Shown one piece after another: positions 40,780-50,542 of a DNA stretch of 64,000 nt. A model generated the notes under the pieces. It was not told where the DNA came from and did no database searches. It was given only the letters and a program-made list of their open reading frames with translations. This DNA comes from a halophilic archaeon SHRA6 (GTDB lineage Archaea > Halobacteriota > Halobacteria > Halobacteriales > Haloferacaceae). How positions within the stretch are numbered: position 1 is the stretch's first letter; each line of letters starts with the position of its first letter. The stretch is taken from contig SOPS01000001.1 in NCBI GenBank assembly GCA_005239175.1, positions 744,001 to 808,000 on the forward strand. Reading direction: 5' to 3'. The translations under genes and the position numbers were made by a program.

Positions 40780-41978
40780 GCTACGAACAGACGAGCCGGC
40801 CCGCAGCCGATTCTGTCCTCAGCGTCGAGGGGCTCTCGACGCGGTTTTTCACCGAGGAAGGCCAGATCAACGCGGTCGAGTCCGTCTCGTTCGACCTCCG
40901 CGAGGATGAGATTCTCGGGATCGTCGGCGAGTCCGGCTCCGGGAAGTCGGTTACCGCACTGTCGCTTGTCGATCTCGTTGGGTCTCCCGGACGGATCACT
41001 GCTGGATCAGTGTGGTACCGCAACCCCGATCTCGCCGAGGAGTTTCGTGGAAACGACTCGGTCGAAGTTTCGGGCGATCACGTCGATCTCCGGACCCTTC
41101 CGCCACGGGTTCGACGATCGCTCCGTGGCCCCTCCTTTAGCATGATCTTCCAGGACCCGATGAGCAGTTTCAATCCCTCAATCACCGTCGGCGAGCAGAT
41201 CGCCGAAGCGGTTGAGGTTCAACGCCGTGCGCGGGCGAACCCGCGATCGACCCGCTCGCGCACACAGGGATACGGTCTGTCGAACTACCTGCTCGACGGA
41301 ATCGTCCCCGGTCGGAGCTACACGAGCAAAGCGAGTACCGAGCGCGCTGTCGAGTTGCTCGAGCAGGTTGGGATTCCCGATCCCGAAGAGCGCGTCGACG
41401 AGTATCCAAACCAGTTCTCTGGGGGCATGTTACAGCGCGCGATGATCGCGCAGGCGCTGGCGGGCGAACCCGACGTATTGATCGCCGACGAACCGACGAC
41501 CGCGCTCGACGTGACGATTCAGGCACAGATCCTGAACCTCTTACGCGACATTCAGCGCGATCGAGGGATGAGCATCGTGTTGATCACCCACGACCTGGCA
41601 GTCGTCGCCGAGATGTGCGATCGGGTCTGTGTGATGTACGCCGGTGAGGTCGTCGAGCGGGGGCCGCTGGAGGCGGTGTTCGGCGATCCCGTCCACCCGT
41701 ACACCCAGGGATTGTTGGGTTCAATTCCGGAGCCGGATGCGGCCAAGTCGCGGCTCGAACCAATCGCCGGCAACGTGCCCGGGTTGCTCGATTCGGAGAT
41801 GGGCGATCGGTGTTACTTCGCCGATCGCTGTCCAAAGGCGATGCAGTCGTGTCTGGAAAAGCCAGCCGACGTTCCAACGTCGGCCGACGGCGAGCACACC
41901 GCCAAGTGCGTGCTTGCAGAACGGCCGTACGATCCGGACGAGGCGCTCCCAGACGAGTACTTCGGAGGTAACGAATGA
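40776..41978 (+). CDS. dppD: Peptide ABC transporter ATPase, DppD type
   Basis: The protein has 400 residues. Walker A is [12 protein letters not shown], the signature LSGGQ-like motif is [17 protein letters not shown], Walker B is [15 protein letters not shown], and the H-loop is VLITHDL. The C-terminal oligopeptide domain contains the [14 protein letters not shown] cysteine pattern that often binds an Fe-S cluster in this family. An insertion of about 40 residues ([20 protein letters not shown] region) lies between Walker A and the signature. It powers import with DppF. Confidence 0.93.
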   Translation: MSYEQTSRPAADSVLSVEGLSTRFFTEEGQINAVESVSFDLREDEILGIVGESGSGKSVTALSLVDLVGSPGRITAGSVWYRNPDLAEEFRGNDSVEVSGDHVDLRTLPPRVRRSLRGPSFSMIFQDPMSSFNPSITVGEQIAEAVEVQRRARANPRSTRSRTQGYGLSNYLLDGIVPGRSYTSKASTERAVELLEQVGIPDPEERVDEYPNQFSGGMLQRAMIAQALAGEPDVLIADEPTTALDVTIQAQILNLLRDIQRDRGMSIVLITHDLAVVAEMCDRVCVMYAGEVVERGPLEAVFGDPVHPYTQGLLGSIPEPDAAKSRLEPIAGNVPGLLDSEMGDRCYFADRCPKAMQSCLEKPADVPTSADGEHTAKCVLAERPYDPDEALPDEYFGGNE

Positions 41979-43024
41979 GCGAACCGCTGTTGCGCGTCGA
42001 CGGGCTCAAAAAGTACTACGACGACGGCTCGTCGATCGTCGATCGGATCCTCGGCGCGGAGACCCAAAGTGTCAAAGCCGTCGATGGGGTCTCCTTCGAG
42101 ATCGAGCAGGGAGAGACACTCGGGCTCGTCGGCGAGTCCGGCTGTGGAAAGTCGACGACCGGCGAAACCGTGCTGCGGCTGCGGGAGGCGACCGCCGGTG
42201 AGATCGTCTTCGACGGCGACAACCTCCTCTCGATGGGGCCGGATGATCTGACGGAGTTTCGCACTCGTGCACAGATCGTCTTTCAGGATCCGTTTTCGAG
42301 TCTCGATCCGCGGATGACCGCCGGCGACATCATCACCGAGGGGCTGCGGATCCACGACCTCGAAACCAAACAAGAACGCCGGAACACCGCCCTCGAACTG
42401 CTCGAACAGGTCGGGCTCTCGGCCGATCAGATCGATCGATACCCCCACGAGTTCTCCGGCGGCCAGCGCCAGCGGATCGGGATCGCGCGGGCGCTAGCAG
42501 TCGATCCAGAGTTCGTGGTTCTCGACGAGCCAGTGAGCGCCCTCGACGTCAGCGTCCAGGCGCAGATTCTCAATCTGCTCGACGATCTGCAGGCGGAGTT
42601 CGGTCTCACGTACCTCTTTATTGCACACAATCTCGGGGTAGTTCGACATATCTGCGATCGGGTCGCGGTGATGTACCTCGGCGAGATCGTCGAGATTGGG
42701 CCCGTCGACGAAATCTTCGAAAATCCCGCACACCCCTACACCGAGGCGCTCTTAGAGAGCGTCCCGAAGTTGGATGCCGACGGGAGCGAACGCCAGATGC
42801 GAACGCTCGAAGGCGACGTCCCGTCGCCGCGGAACCCGCCAGCCGGCTGTCGGTTCCACACCCGCTGTCCGCACGCTCGTGAAGCGTGCCGTACGGAAGC
42901 ACCCCCGACCTACCAGGCCACAGAGACCCAGCAGGCCGCGTGCTTCCGGGTCGACAGCGACCACGAGTACTGGGAGAGCGAGCCGATCGAAGTCGAGCCA
43001 GCAATGGAGCCTGACAGCCAGTAG
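41975..43024 (+). CDS. dppF: Peptide ABC transporter ATPase, DppF type
   Basis: The protein has 349 residues. Walker A is GESGCGKSTTGETV, the signature is HEFSGGQRQRIGIARAL, Walker B is FVVLDEPVSALDVS, and the H-loop is FIAHNLGV. The C-terminal motif is CRFHTRCPHAREAC, also a four-cysteine pattern. It overlaps DppD by four bases and ends the five-gene operon; the next gene is convergent. Together DppDF hydrolyse ATP for import of peptides bound by DppA. Confidence 0.93.
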   Translation: MSEPLLRVDGLKKYYDDGSSIVDRILGAETQSVKAVDGVSFEIEQGETLGLVGESGCGKSTTGETVLRLREATAGEIVFDGDNLLSMGPDDLTEFRTRAQIVFQDPFSSLDPRMTAGDIITEGLRIHDLETKQERRNTALELLEQVGLSADQIDRYPHEFSGGQRQRIGIARALAVDPEFVVLDEPVSALDVSVQAQILNLLDDLQAEFGLTYLFIAHNLGVVRHICDRVAVMYLGEIVEIGPVDEIFENPAHPYTEALLESVPKLDADGSERQMRTLEGDVPSPRNPPAGCRFHTRCPHAREACRTEAPPTYQATETQQAACFRVDSDHEYWESEPIEVEPAMEPDSQ

Positions 43025-43082
43025 CGAAACAACAGGCGACAATTTCGACCGGGTTAAAAACAAAAAACGATCGTCGATTCGA

Positions 43083-45332
43083 CTACGCGTCCTGTGCGTC
43101 GACGACAGCCACGCCGGCGAGGTTGACAATGTCTTTGACCTCGTCGCCGCGCTGGAGGACGTGCACCGGCTTGTTCATCCCGACGAGCATCGGCCCGATC
43201 GCCTCCGCGCCGGCGAGCCGCTGTAACAGCTTGTAGCCAATGTTACCGGACTCGAGGTTCGGGAAGACGAGCACGTTTGCGGGCTCGGACAGCTCCGAGA
43301 AGTCGTAGGTTCCGGTCAAGATCTCCTCGACAACGGCGGTGTCGGCCTGCATTTCTCCGTCGACGGGGAAGTCAACAGTTGGGTCGTCGTGGAGCATCGC
43401 AACCGCATCCCGGGGCTTTGCGGTCCCAGCGTTCAGGACGCTGCCGAAGTTCGAGTACGACAGCATCGCTGCCCGCGGTTCGACGTTGAAGCGGCGGGCC
43501 AGATCGGCGGTGTGTTTTGTGATCTCCGCGAGCATCTCGGCGTCGGGGTTTTGATTGACCGTCGCGTCCGCACAGAAGATCACGCGGTTGTCGATCGTCA
43601 ACATGTACACCCCAGCGGCGTAGTTCGCGTCTTCGGCGGTACCGATGACCTGCAGTGGCGGGCGCAGCGCCGACGGGTAGTGGTGGGTCAACCCCGTCAG
43701 CATGGCATCGGCGTCGCCGACTTCGACCATAACGCTGCCGAGGTAGTTCGTGTCGTTTTCGACCAGTTCGGCCGCCTCGCTGCGGGTGATTCCCTTTCGT
43801 TTCCTGATCTCGTAGAGCCGATCGGCGTAGTGGGTGAGGTCGACCCGATCGGGGTCGACAATTTCGGGCTCGAACGAGAGCCCTAGATTTCTCGCGGTCG
43901 CGTCGATTTCCTCGGCGTCGCCCAAGAGGATCGGCTCGGCGATCGCTTGCTCTTGGAGCTGGTAGGCCGCCCGAATCATCTTCTCGTCGGTCCCCTCTGC
44001 GAGGGCGATCCGTTTTGGATCGCTCTTGGCTTTGTTCAACACGACACGCATCAACTCACGAGACTTCCCGAGGCGAGCCTCGAGACGCTCTGCGTACGCC
44101 TCACGGTTGATATCCTTACGCGCGACACCGCTGTCGCAGGCTGCCTCCGCAACCGCAGGGGCGACCTCAAACAGCACCCGCGGATCGAGCGGCTTCGGGA
44201 TCACGTAGTCGGGGCCGTACTGCAACGGCTGATCGCCGTATGCTTTGACCACCGCATCGGGAACGTCCTTGCGCGCCAGTTTAGCGAGCGCCTCGGCGGC
44301 GGCACGTTTCATTTCCTCGTTGATGTCGCGGGCTCGCACATCGAGTGCGCCCCGGAAGATGAACGGGAATCCCAGGACGTTGTTGACCATGTTCGGGTAG
44401 TCCGATCGGCCGGTCGCCATGATCACGTCGTCCTCGCGGGCAGCTTTCGCGTCCTCGTAGGTGATCTCGGGATCGGGGTTCGCCATCGCAAAGATGATCG
44501 GATTGTCGTTCATCGAGCGGACCATCTCCTGAGAGACGATTCCGCCAACTGAAAGCCCAACAAACACGTCCGCGCCAGCCATCGCGTCTGCGAGGTCACC
44601 GTCGGGACAGTCCTGCGCGAACTCGCGTTTGTATTTGTTCACCTCCTCGGCACGATCGGTCGTGATGATCCCCGAGGAGTCACACATCGTGATATTCTCG
44701 GGATCTGCACCGAGTGAGACGTAAAAGCGGGCGGTTGCGATCGCACTCGCACCGGCTCCAGAGAAGACAATTTCGAGGTCAGAGAGGTCCTTGTCGGTCA
44801 GATCAACGGCGTTGATGAGCGCCGCCCCCGAGATGATCGCGGTGCCGTGTTGGTCGTCGTGAAACACCGGAATCTCCATCTCCTCGCGGAGCTGCGATTC
44901 GATCTCGAAACACTCGGGCGCTTTGATGTCCTCGAGGTTGATTCCCCCGAAGGTCGGTTCCATGGCTCGAATTGCGGCCACGAGTTCGTCAACCGTCTCG
45001 AGATCTAATTCGATGTCGAAAACGTCGATGTCGGCGAAACGCTTGAACAGGACGCCTTTGCCTTCCATGACGGGTTTTGATGCCTGTGCGCCGATGTTCC
45101 CCAGTCCGAGGACGGCAGAGCCGTTCGAGACAACCCCGACGAGGTTGCCCTTTGCGGTGTAGTTGTACGCCTGTTCCTCGTCGTCGGCGATGTCGAGACA
45201 CGGCGCAGCCACCCCTGGTGAGTACGCTAGGCTCAGGTCCCGTTGGGTGTTCGTCGGCTTTGTCGTTGCAATCTCGATCTTGCCCGGCGGATCCTCGCGG
45301 TGATACTCGCGGGCGTCGTCATCCAGCCCCAT
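43083..45332 (-). CDS. maeB: NADP-dependent malic enzyme with C-terminal phosphotransacetylase domain
   Basis: The protein has 749 residues from the ATG at 45332 ([13 protein letters not shown]). The N-terminal malic enzyme domain (about 1-420) has [56 protein letters not shown] (metal-binding Asp-Asp) and [20 protein letters not shown] (NAD(P) loop). The C-terminal PTA domain (about 425-749) has [20 protein letters not shown], a shorter [10 protein letters not shown] and [20 protein letters not shown], but in hybrid MaeB enzymes it is usually regulatory (acetyl-CoA sensing), not catalytic. It converts malate to pyruvate and CO2, feeding gluconeogenesis or NADPH. An upstream start at 45359 adds nine residues and is less likely. 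Confidence 0.92.
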   Translation of the reverse strand: MGLDDDAREYHREDPPGKIEIATTKPTNTQRDLSLAYSPGVAAPCLDIADDEEQAYNYTAKGNLVGVVSNGSAVLGLGNIGAQASKPVMEGKGVLFKRFADIDVFDIELDLETVDELVAAIRAMEPTFGGINLEDIKAPECFEIESQLREEMEIPVFHDDQHGTAIISGAALINAVDLTDKDLSDLEIVFSGAGASAIATARFYVSLGADPENITMCDSSGIITTDRAEEVNKYKREFAQDCPDGDLADAMAGADVFVGLSVGGIVSQEMVRSMNDNPIIFAMANPDPEITYEDAKAAREDDVIMATGRSDYPNMVNNVLGFPFIFRGALDVRARDINEEMKRAAAEALAKLARKDVPDAVVKAYGDQPLQYGPDYVIPKPLDPRVLFEVAPAVAEAACDSGVARKDINREAYAERLEARLGKSRELMRVVLNKAKSDPKRIALAEGTDEKMIRAAYQLQEQAIAEPILLGDAEEIDATARNLGLSFEPEIVDPDRVDLTHYADRLYEIRKRKGITRSEAAELVENDTNYLGSVMVEVGDADAMLTGLTHHYPSALRPPLQVIGTAEDANYAAGVYMLTIDNRVIFCADATVNQNPDAEMLAEITKHTADLARRFNVEPRAAMLSYSNFGSVLNAGTAKPRDAVAMLHDDPTVDFPVDGEMQADTAVVEEILTGTYDFSELSEPANVLVFPNLESGNIGYKLLQRLAGAEAIGPMLVGMNKPVHVLQRGDEVKDIVNLAGVAVVDAQDA

Positions 45333-45378
45333 AGCCCTGTGCTTCGGGGGCACCGCCAAAAAGCTATCTTATCTGTCG

Positions 45379-46416
45379 TTATTGTCTTTCGACGATCGAC
45401 GACAGCAGATCGTACTCCGGGGCCAACGATCGCAGGACGGAAAGTTCGTACGTCGTGACATACGTCACCACAAGCAGGCGGATCGGCACGACAATCGCGA
45501 CGAACACAATCACGCCAAGGAGACCGATCGTTCCAAGACCAGCGAGGATCACGGTCGAAGCGACCGCTGCGTCGATCCCGCCGGCGAGCCCGAACACCAC
45601 AACCAACGCGAGAAGTCCGACGATCGCCGCGACTATGCCAAAGAGGACGAACAGCACGATCGATTGTGCCAACCCGATTCCCAACAATAACAGAAAGTGA
45701 ACGGCGATGTACACCCCGAACTGTTTCCACTCGTCTGCAAGAACTGGCGCGATCGATCGCCAGCCTGCGAGGACGCCCCCATTTGACCGGATCATTACGG
45801 GAACGACGAACTCATCGGTGAACCGAAGCACAAACACGACGATCAGTCCCCCAACGATACCGTAGAGCCCGAGGACGATCGCGCCGATCGGGGCGAGCAC
45901 TCCAAGCGAACCGGGATCGATCGCGTTGTAATAGAACGCCAGCGCAACGGCGACGAACGGGAGTGCGAACAGCCCCGAGACGAGGAGTTTGAAGCCGACG
46001 AGTCGAATCGCCTGTCCAAGGCGACGTTTTGCCGGCGCGAGCAGCGTGACATCGTTACGGTCGATCGACTCATAGAAGACGAACCGGGCGGTCTCGGAGA
46101 CGATTGTCCATACGAGGCCGACGGCGAGAACGGCCGCACCGATGAGGACAATTGTCGTCGGATCAGTCGGAATCGCCGCCGAGATCTCACGCAGCGCTGC
46201 GTCGATCGCCGGCGGTGCATCGCCCCCGTCCGCGGGAGCGTTCGTGCCGACACTGCCGACGTTACTCGAAACGCCGGTCGTATTCGTGCCACCGATCGAT
46301 CCGAACAGGAGGACTAACAGCCCGAGTTTGAGCCATACCACGGGGTGAAACGGGAACAGAAACCGCCGCGTCGCGGTCGCAGCGGTGTCCACGCTTTCGA
46401 CTGCGTACCAGGACAT
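45379..46416 (-). CDS. Six-span membrane protein, haloarchaeal (DUF7544-like)
   Basis: The protein has 345 residues from the ATG at 46416 (MSWYAVESVDTAATATRRFL). It has about six hydrophobic segments: LKLGLLVLLFGSIGG, IVLIGAAVLAVGLVWTIV, LVSGLFALPFVAVALAFYYN, IGAIVLGLYGIVGGLIVVFV, LLLGIGLAQSIVLFVLFGIV and TVILAGLGTIGLLGVIVFVA. FTDEFVVPVMIRSNGG and LAGWRSIAPVLADEWKQFGV are typical of an archaeal membrane family that I believe is DUF7544; its function is unknown. It is upstream of the malic enzyme gene on the same strand. Confidence 0.75.
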   Translation of the reverse strand: MSWYAVESVDTAATATRRFLFPFHPVVWLKLGLLVLLFGSIGGTNTTGVSSNVGSVGTNAPADGGDAPPAIDAALREISAAIPTDPTTIVLIGAAVLAVGLVWTIVSETARFVFYESIDRNDVTLLAPAKRRLGQAIRLVGFKLLVSGLFALPFVAVALAFYYNAIDPGSLGVLAPIGAIVLGLYGIVGGLIVVFVLRFTDEFVVPVMIRSNGGVLAGWRSIAPVLADEWKQFGVYIAVHFLLLLGIGLAQSIVLFVLFGIVAAIVGLLALVVVFGLAGGIDAAVASTVILAGLGTIGLLGVIVFVAIVVPIRLLVVTYVTTYELSVLRSLAPEYDLLSSIVERQ

Positions 46417-46495
46417 ATGTATGCCGACGCAATATCGGCTCAAATAACTTGGTCGTCTGGTTCCGAGTGAGGAACAGCCCACAAGGTGTAGGTTC

Positions 46496-46580
46496 TGATC
46501 GGGAATCAACCCTTAGAGCGCGAGTGTCGATCGAAAATCAGCCCCCAGCGCGAGTGTCGATCGAGAATCAACCCCCAGCG
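46496..46580. repeat. 30-bp intergenic tandem repeat, about 2.7 copies
   Basis: CGCGAGTGTCGATCGA-AATCA-CCCCCAG units begin at 46519 and 46549, after a partial, more diverged copy at about 46496. They lie between the starts and ends of two minus-strand genes, and could be part of the downstream end of the M24-like gene or a binding site. No ORF explains them. Confidence 0.7.
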
Positions 46581-46602
46581 TGGATTCCACTGGAAAAAGA
46601 GC

Positions 46603-47805
46603 TTACAGCCGGCGGATCGCAGGTCGTTCGATTGTCGTTTCCTCGTCGACCGACGTGACCTCGATCGTCGGCCACGAGTCGGTTATCGTCAGGGGGTCGA
46701 TCGAGTCCTCGGTTACGAGTACGGTGCCCTCGCTCTTTGCGCCCTGAACTGTCGGGTTCCACGCGTATGCCATCGGCGCGTGAACTGGCGCAGCAAGCGA
46801 CGGGGTTGCGATCCATTCGCGGCCATCGAAGCCGGCCGCGCCACCCTGGTGGTGGTGTTTCCACTCCTCGGAGTAACCAACCACATCGTAGGCGTCCTGG
46901 ATTGCCCCGAAGACATCGGCAGCGGTCCCATCGGCGGCTGCGGCCCGTTGTGTGGCCGCGAGCGCGGTCGTCTCGACGCGTGCGGCAGCTTCGTGGCGAT
47001 CGGCGAGCCACGCGGGTTCGTCGAAGGCAACGGTTCGCGTGAGGCTCGTGTACAGCCCGCCGCGTTCAGCGGTCACGGACACGAGCGCGTAGTCACCGAG
47101 TGCAGCGGTCGTCGGTGTATAGTGGCGGTACGACTGGGCGCGTTCAGCCCCACCAACCAACACGACAGGCGCGTTGATCCCCTGAGAGGCGAGTGCGATC
47201 TGCAGCCCCGAGGCGACCTCGTGTTCGGTATCCGCAGGTTGGAGTTCCGCACAGATTGTCTCGACAGCGGTGGCCACTTCGAGGCCGAGGTCCTCGTAGG
47301 CGTCGATATCTGCCGCAGTCAGGGGCTGTCTGAGTGCCGCCGCGTCGAGCCGATCGAACCCCTCGGCGTCGATCGACACGTCCGCTGCGGCGGGCGTCGG
47401 CGATCGATCGACGATTGCCTCCTCGATCGAAGCGCCGTACCACTGATGGGTTTCGACATCGAACGCCGAGGGTACCTCCTCGTCGACAAGCCGTGTCGCC
47501 TCGATGTTGTTAGTGAGCATGATGAGCCCGTCCTCGCGGGTGTACCCCGCGGCGGCGACTCCGATCGGGCTGTCGCGATTGACGACATTGCTGCCGCCGG
47601 TGAGCCACGCAAATCCGTTTGGCCGCGCGAACCAGATCCCCTGCAAGCCCTCCTCTGCGCAGGCTGCCTCGAGACGGTCGCGTCGCGATTGGAGCCGCTG
47701 ATCGAGATCCGGGGGCGTCGGCTCCTCGGAAGCCGCCGAGTCGTCGGTAACGCCCATTCCAGCAGGCGCATTTGGGTTCGCGTTCGCGTCCGCGTTCTCG
47801 TTCAT
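46603..47805 (-). CDS. M24 peptidase-like protein that has lost the metal ligands
   Basis: The protein has 400 residues from the ATG at 47805. An Asn/Asp/Pro-rich start (NADANANPNAPAG) is followed by a creatinase N-terminal domain (about 40-165; GIWFARPNGFAWLTGGSNVV) and a pita-bread C-terminal domain. Where active M24 enzymes have Asp-x-Gly and S-D-x-T-R-T, this protein has VTAERGGLYTSLTRT, so the second metal Asp is Ser. The histidine region reads HHHQGGAAGFDGREW. The closing part AYAWNPTVQGAKSEGTVLV is that of a known M24 subgroup rather than an E-P-G motif. It may be a non-hydrolytic or differently metal-dependent enzyme. Divergent from ctaA. Confidence 0.85.
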   Translation of the reverse strand: MNENADANANPNAPAGMGVTDDSAASEEPTPPDLDQRLQSRRDRLEAACAEEGLQGIWFARPNGFAWLTGGSNVVNRDSPIGVAAAGYTREDGLIMLTNNIEATRLVDEEVPSAFDVETHQWYGASIEEAIVDRSPTPAAADVSIDAEGFDRLDAAALRQPLTAADIDAYEDLGLEVATAVETICAELQPADTEHEVASGLQIALASQGINAPVVLVGGAERAQSYRHYTPTTAALGDYALVSVTAERGGLYTSLTRTVAFDEPAWLADRHEAAARVETTALAATQRAAAADGTAADVFGAIQDAYDVVGYSEEWKHHHQGGAAGFDGREWIATPSLAAPVHAPMAYAWNPTVQGAKSEGTVLVTEDSIDPLTITDSWPTIEVTSVDEETTIERPAIRRL

Positions 47806-47901
47806 AATTGGGTGTGGAGATGGGCCCTTGAAACCGAACCGGTTTCTCGTCGATCGGCCCCAGAAGACAATCATAAGTACGACCAATCCCGAGATACGGT
47901 A

Positions 47902-48777
47902 ATGTCGCTTCGTCCCGACTGGCTCACCTTCGGCCGGTTCGCGGCCGCGACGACGGGGTTGACCCTCTCGCTCATCACCCTCGGCGTCTACACCGCCGCA
48001 ACTGGATCGGGGCTGGCCTGTAACGCAGAGTGGCCGTTGTGTTCCGGACAGCTCATCCCAGCGTTGACCATTAACCCGGACTTCATTGAGTGGTTCCACC
48101 GCTTTGTCGCAATGATCACCGGCTTTTTGATCCTCGGAACTGCCCTCTGGGCCTGGATCGGCGGGCAGAGTAAGCGGACACGGCTCGCCTCCACGCTCGC
48201 AGTTGTCCTGTTGCCGTTGCAGATCAGTATTGGCGCGGTGACGGTGACGATCGGCGGACTCGTCCCTGGCGGCTACTCCGTGCCGACGCACGCTGCGCAC
48301 TTGCTGGTCGCGCTGTCAATCTTCTCGCTGTTGACGCTGACGACGCTCTGGGCCTACGACGGCCGGTTGTCACGACCGCGGGGCGATCGGTTGCGAGCGG
48401 CGTTCGGCGTCGGAGCGATCGGGCTCGCGGTGAGCACGCTGTTTAGCCGTGCGGTGCCGATCATCGTCTACGATGCCGGCGCACAAGCGTGGTTCGTCGT
48501 CGGGAGTCTCCTCGCCTTCAGCAGCCTTCTTGCAGCGCTCGTCTGGGCGTGGTCGGCTGGTGATGCGGTTCGAATCGCCGCAGCGATCGCGCTTGTGAGT
48601 CTGTTTGTGACGATGCTGTTGGGCCGCGACATCGTTCTCTACAGCTCGACCGCCCGAGTGGTCAACCTTGGCCTGCTCGTCCTCACGTGGGGTGGGCTGG
48701 CCGCTGGATACGTCCTGTTGCGCCGATCGACACCCGGTTCGCGGTCCGGTCCGGTTTCGGAGTCCGATCCGCTGTAG
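47902..48777 (+). CDS. ctaA: Heme A synthase (CtaA/COX15)
   Basis: The protein has 291 residues and eight hydrophobic helices. It has GVYTAATGSGLACNAEWPLC (with the loop cysteines), EWFHRFVAMITGFLILG (heme-ligand His), VPTHAAHLLVALSIFSLL (second His) and the glycine-rich GGLVPGGYSV. It oxidises the C8 methyl of heme O to formyl for heme A, so the organism uses an aa3-type or related terminal oxidase. The start at 47902 has a TATA-like CATAAGTA about 27 bases upstream. Heme O synthase and oxidase subunits are not in the window. Confidence 0.9.
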   Translation: MSLRPDWLTFGRFAAATTGLTLSLITLGVYTAATGSGLACNAEWPLCSGQLIPALTINPDFIEWFHRFVAMITGFLILGTALWAWIGGQSKRTRLASTLAVVLLPLQISIGAVTVTIGGLVPGGYSVPTHAAHLLVALSIFSLLTLTTLWAYDGRLSRPRGDRLRAAFGVGAIGLAVSTLFSRAVPIIVYDAGAQAWFVVGSLLAFSSLLAALVWAWSAGDAVRIAAAIALVSLFVTMLLGRDIVLYSSTARVVNLGLLVLTWGGLAAGYVLLRRSTPGSRSGPVSESDPL

Positions 48778-48856
48778 GTGAAGTGAATACCACAACTGAA
48801 TTGGGCTGTAGATTCAAAGCTTTGTTATACTCCTGCTCACTTCGTTACAGACGACT

Positions 48857-49678
48857 ATGCAACGACGTCAGTATGTGAAAGGCGCAGGAATCGCCCTTGC
48901 TGCGCTCAGCACTGCCGGCTGTCTCGGCGGCGACGATGGAAACGGTAACGGTGACGACGAGACCGAGACGATCGTCATCGGCTCTGATATCCCGTACCGT
49001 CCGTTCGAGTACTACACCGAAGACGACGAACTCGTCGGCTTCGATGTCGAGATTGCCGAAGCGGTCTTTGCCGGCGAGCTCGGCTACGAGTACGAATTTC
49101 AGGAAACGGCCTTCGATGGCATTATTCAGTCGCTCAACAACGGCAACTTCCGCGTGATCATGAGCGCGATGACGATCACCGAAGACCGTGCTGAGCAGGT
49201 TGACTTCTCTGATCCGTACTTCACGGCGTATCAGACGGTGGTCGTTCCCGTCGACAGCGATGTCGAGAGCCAAGAGGACCTCCGCGGTCAAACCGTCGGC
49301 GTCCAGCGTGGGACGACGGGTGCCGGCGCGGCCGACGAACTGCAAGAAGAGTTCGACGGTGATCTCGAGATCGATCGCTACGACCAGATCCCAGACGCGT
49401 TCCAGGCGCTTCTCAACGGGCAGGTCGACGCAGTCATCAACGACAACACCGTCAGCGCCGAGTTCGTCGACGAGAACGGAGACAGTGTCCGCTTCGTCGA
49501 GGGCGAAGGTGTCGCGGAGGGTGAAAACGCGCCGGACTACCTCACGCTGACTGTCGAGGAGTACGGAATCGCGTTCAGACAGGACGATGACCTTGTTGAG
49601 GATGTCAACGACGCGCTCGCGGCGATCCGCGACAGCGGCGAGTACGACGACATCTACGACGAATACTTCGTCGGCTAA
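48857..49678 (+). CDS. Amino-acid ABC transporter, substrate-binding lipoprotein (SBP_bac_3)
   Basis: The protein has 273 residues. A twin-arginine lipoprotein signal QRRQYVKGAGIALAALSTAG then Cys-22 is followed by a short Asp/Gly/Asn tether (GGDDGNGNGDD). The family-3 domain has IVIGSDIPYRPFEYY, LVGFDVEIAEAVFA, RVIMSAMTITEDRAEQVDFS, and YLTLTVEEYGIAFRQDDDL. The Arg of SAMTITEDRAEQVDFS fits the alpha-carboxylate clamp, so polar amino acids are likely substrates. It is upstream of the permease and ATPase genes at 49706 and 50539. Confidence 0.9.
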   Translation: MQRRQYVKGAGIALAALSTAGCLGGDDGNGNGDDETETIVIGSDIPYRPFEYYTEDDELVGFDVEIAEAVFAGELGYEYEFQETAFDGIIQSLNNGNFRVIMSAMTITEDRAEQVDFSDPYFTAYQTVVVPVDSDVESQEDLRGQTVGVQRGTTGAGAADELQEEFDGDLEIDRYDQIPDAFQALLNGQVDAVINDNTVSAEFVDENGDSVRFVEGEGVAEGENAPDYLTLTVEEYGIAFRQDDDLVEDVNDALAAIRDSGEYDDIYDEYFVG

Positions 49679-49705
49679 GCGTCAAACGGTTAACGCCCAT
49701 CCATT

Positions 49706-50542
49706 ATGTCCGACGCATACACAGACGGCGCTGCGGCCGACGGGTCGACAACAGACCGGTGGTTTAACGACCAGACGCTGAAACGGGCAGGCGCAGCGAT
49801 CGCCGGAGCGTTCACGCTCGCGGTCGGCGTGCTCTTGTACTACATCGTCGACTTTGCGGATCCGAACCTCTTCGTTCGGATTATCCCGCGATTCCTCGAG
49901 GCGTTCGTGCTCGTGCTCGGGATCGTTGCGGGCGGGAGCGTCCTTTCGATCCCGCTTGGGATCTTCGTCGGACTTGGACGCGTCTCGAAGACGCGCTTTA
50001 CCAACGCAATCTCGACGGGATACGTCGAGTTCTTCCGCGGCACGCCGCTTTTGTTCCAGCTGATCGTGATCTACTACGGCATCCCGGCGCTTTGGATCCA
50101 GAACTTCGGGGACTTCCCGATCAGCAACTGGGCGATCCCGGCGGCGATTATTGGGCTCATGTTGAACCACGGCGCGTACGTCGGCGAGGCGATCCGCGGG
50201 GGGATCGGTGCGGTGCCGGAGGGACAAATGGAGGCCGCCCGATCGCTTGGAATGTCCTACGTGCAGGCGATGCGGGAGGTCATCTTGCCGCAGGCGTGGC
50301 GCAACGCGCTGGCGGCGATCGGCAACGATCAGGTGATCCTCGTCAAGGATACGTCGCTGTTGACGGTCATTGCTGTCCCTGAACTCATTAGTGAGTTTCG
50401 CCAGGTCAACAGCGCGACGTTCGATCCGTGGACGCCAATCATCCTCGTGGCGATCTTATACCTCTGTATCACGATCCCGCTCGGCAAGTTCGTGCGCTAC
50501 CTCGAGGCTCGCTCCGACTGGGGCGGAGGTGATCGGCGATGA
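49706..50542 (+). CDS. Amino-acid ABC transporter permease (HisM/GlnP family)
   Basis: The protein has 278 residues and five hydrophobic segments. FVLVLGIVAGGSVLSIPLGI and VEFFRGTPLLFQLIVIYYGI are canonical for the HisMQ family. The EAA coupling loop is AARSLGMSYVQAMREVILPQ. NDQVILVKDTSLLTVIAVPE follows, and a basic C-terminus. It overlaps the ATPase gene by four bases (ATGA). The N-terminal 30 residues are acidic and cytoplasmic. Confidence 0.92.
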   Translation: MSDAYTDGAAADGSTTDRWFNDQTLKRAGAAIAGAFTLAVGVLLYYIVDFADPNLFVRIIPRFLEAFVLVLGIVAGGSVLSIPLGIFVGLGRVSKTRFTNAISTGYVEFFRGTPLLFQLIVIYYGIPALWIQNFGDFPISNWAIPAAIIGLMLNHGAYVGEAIRGGIGAVPEGQMEAARSLGMSYVQAMREVILPQAWRNALAAIGNDQVILVKDTSLLTVIAVPELISEFRQVNSATFDPWTPIILVAILYLCITIPLGKFVRYLEARSDWGGGDRR

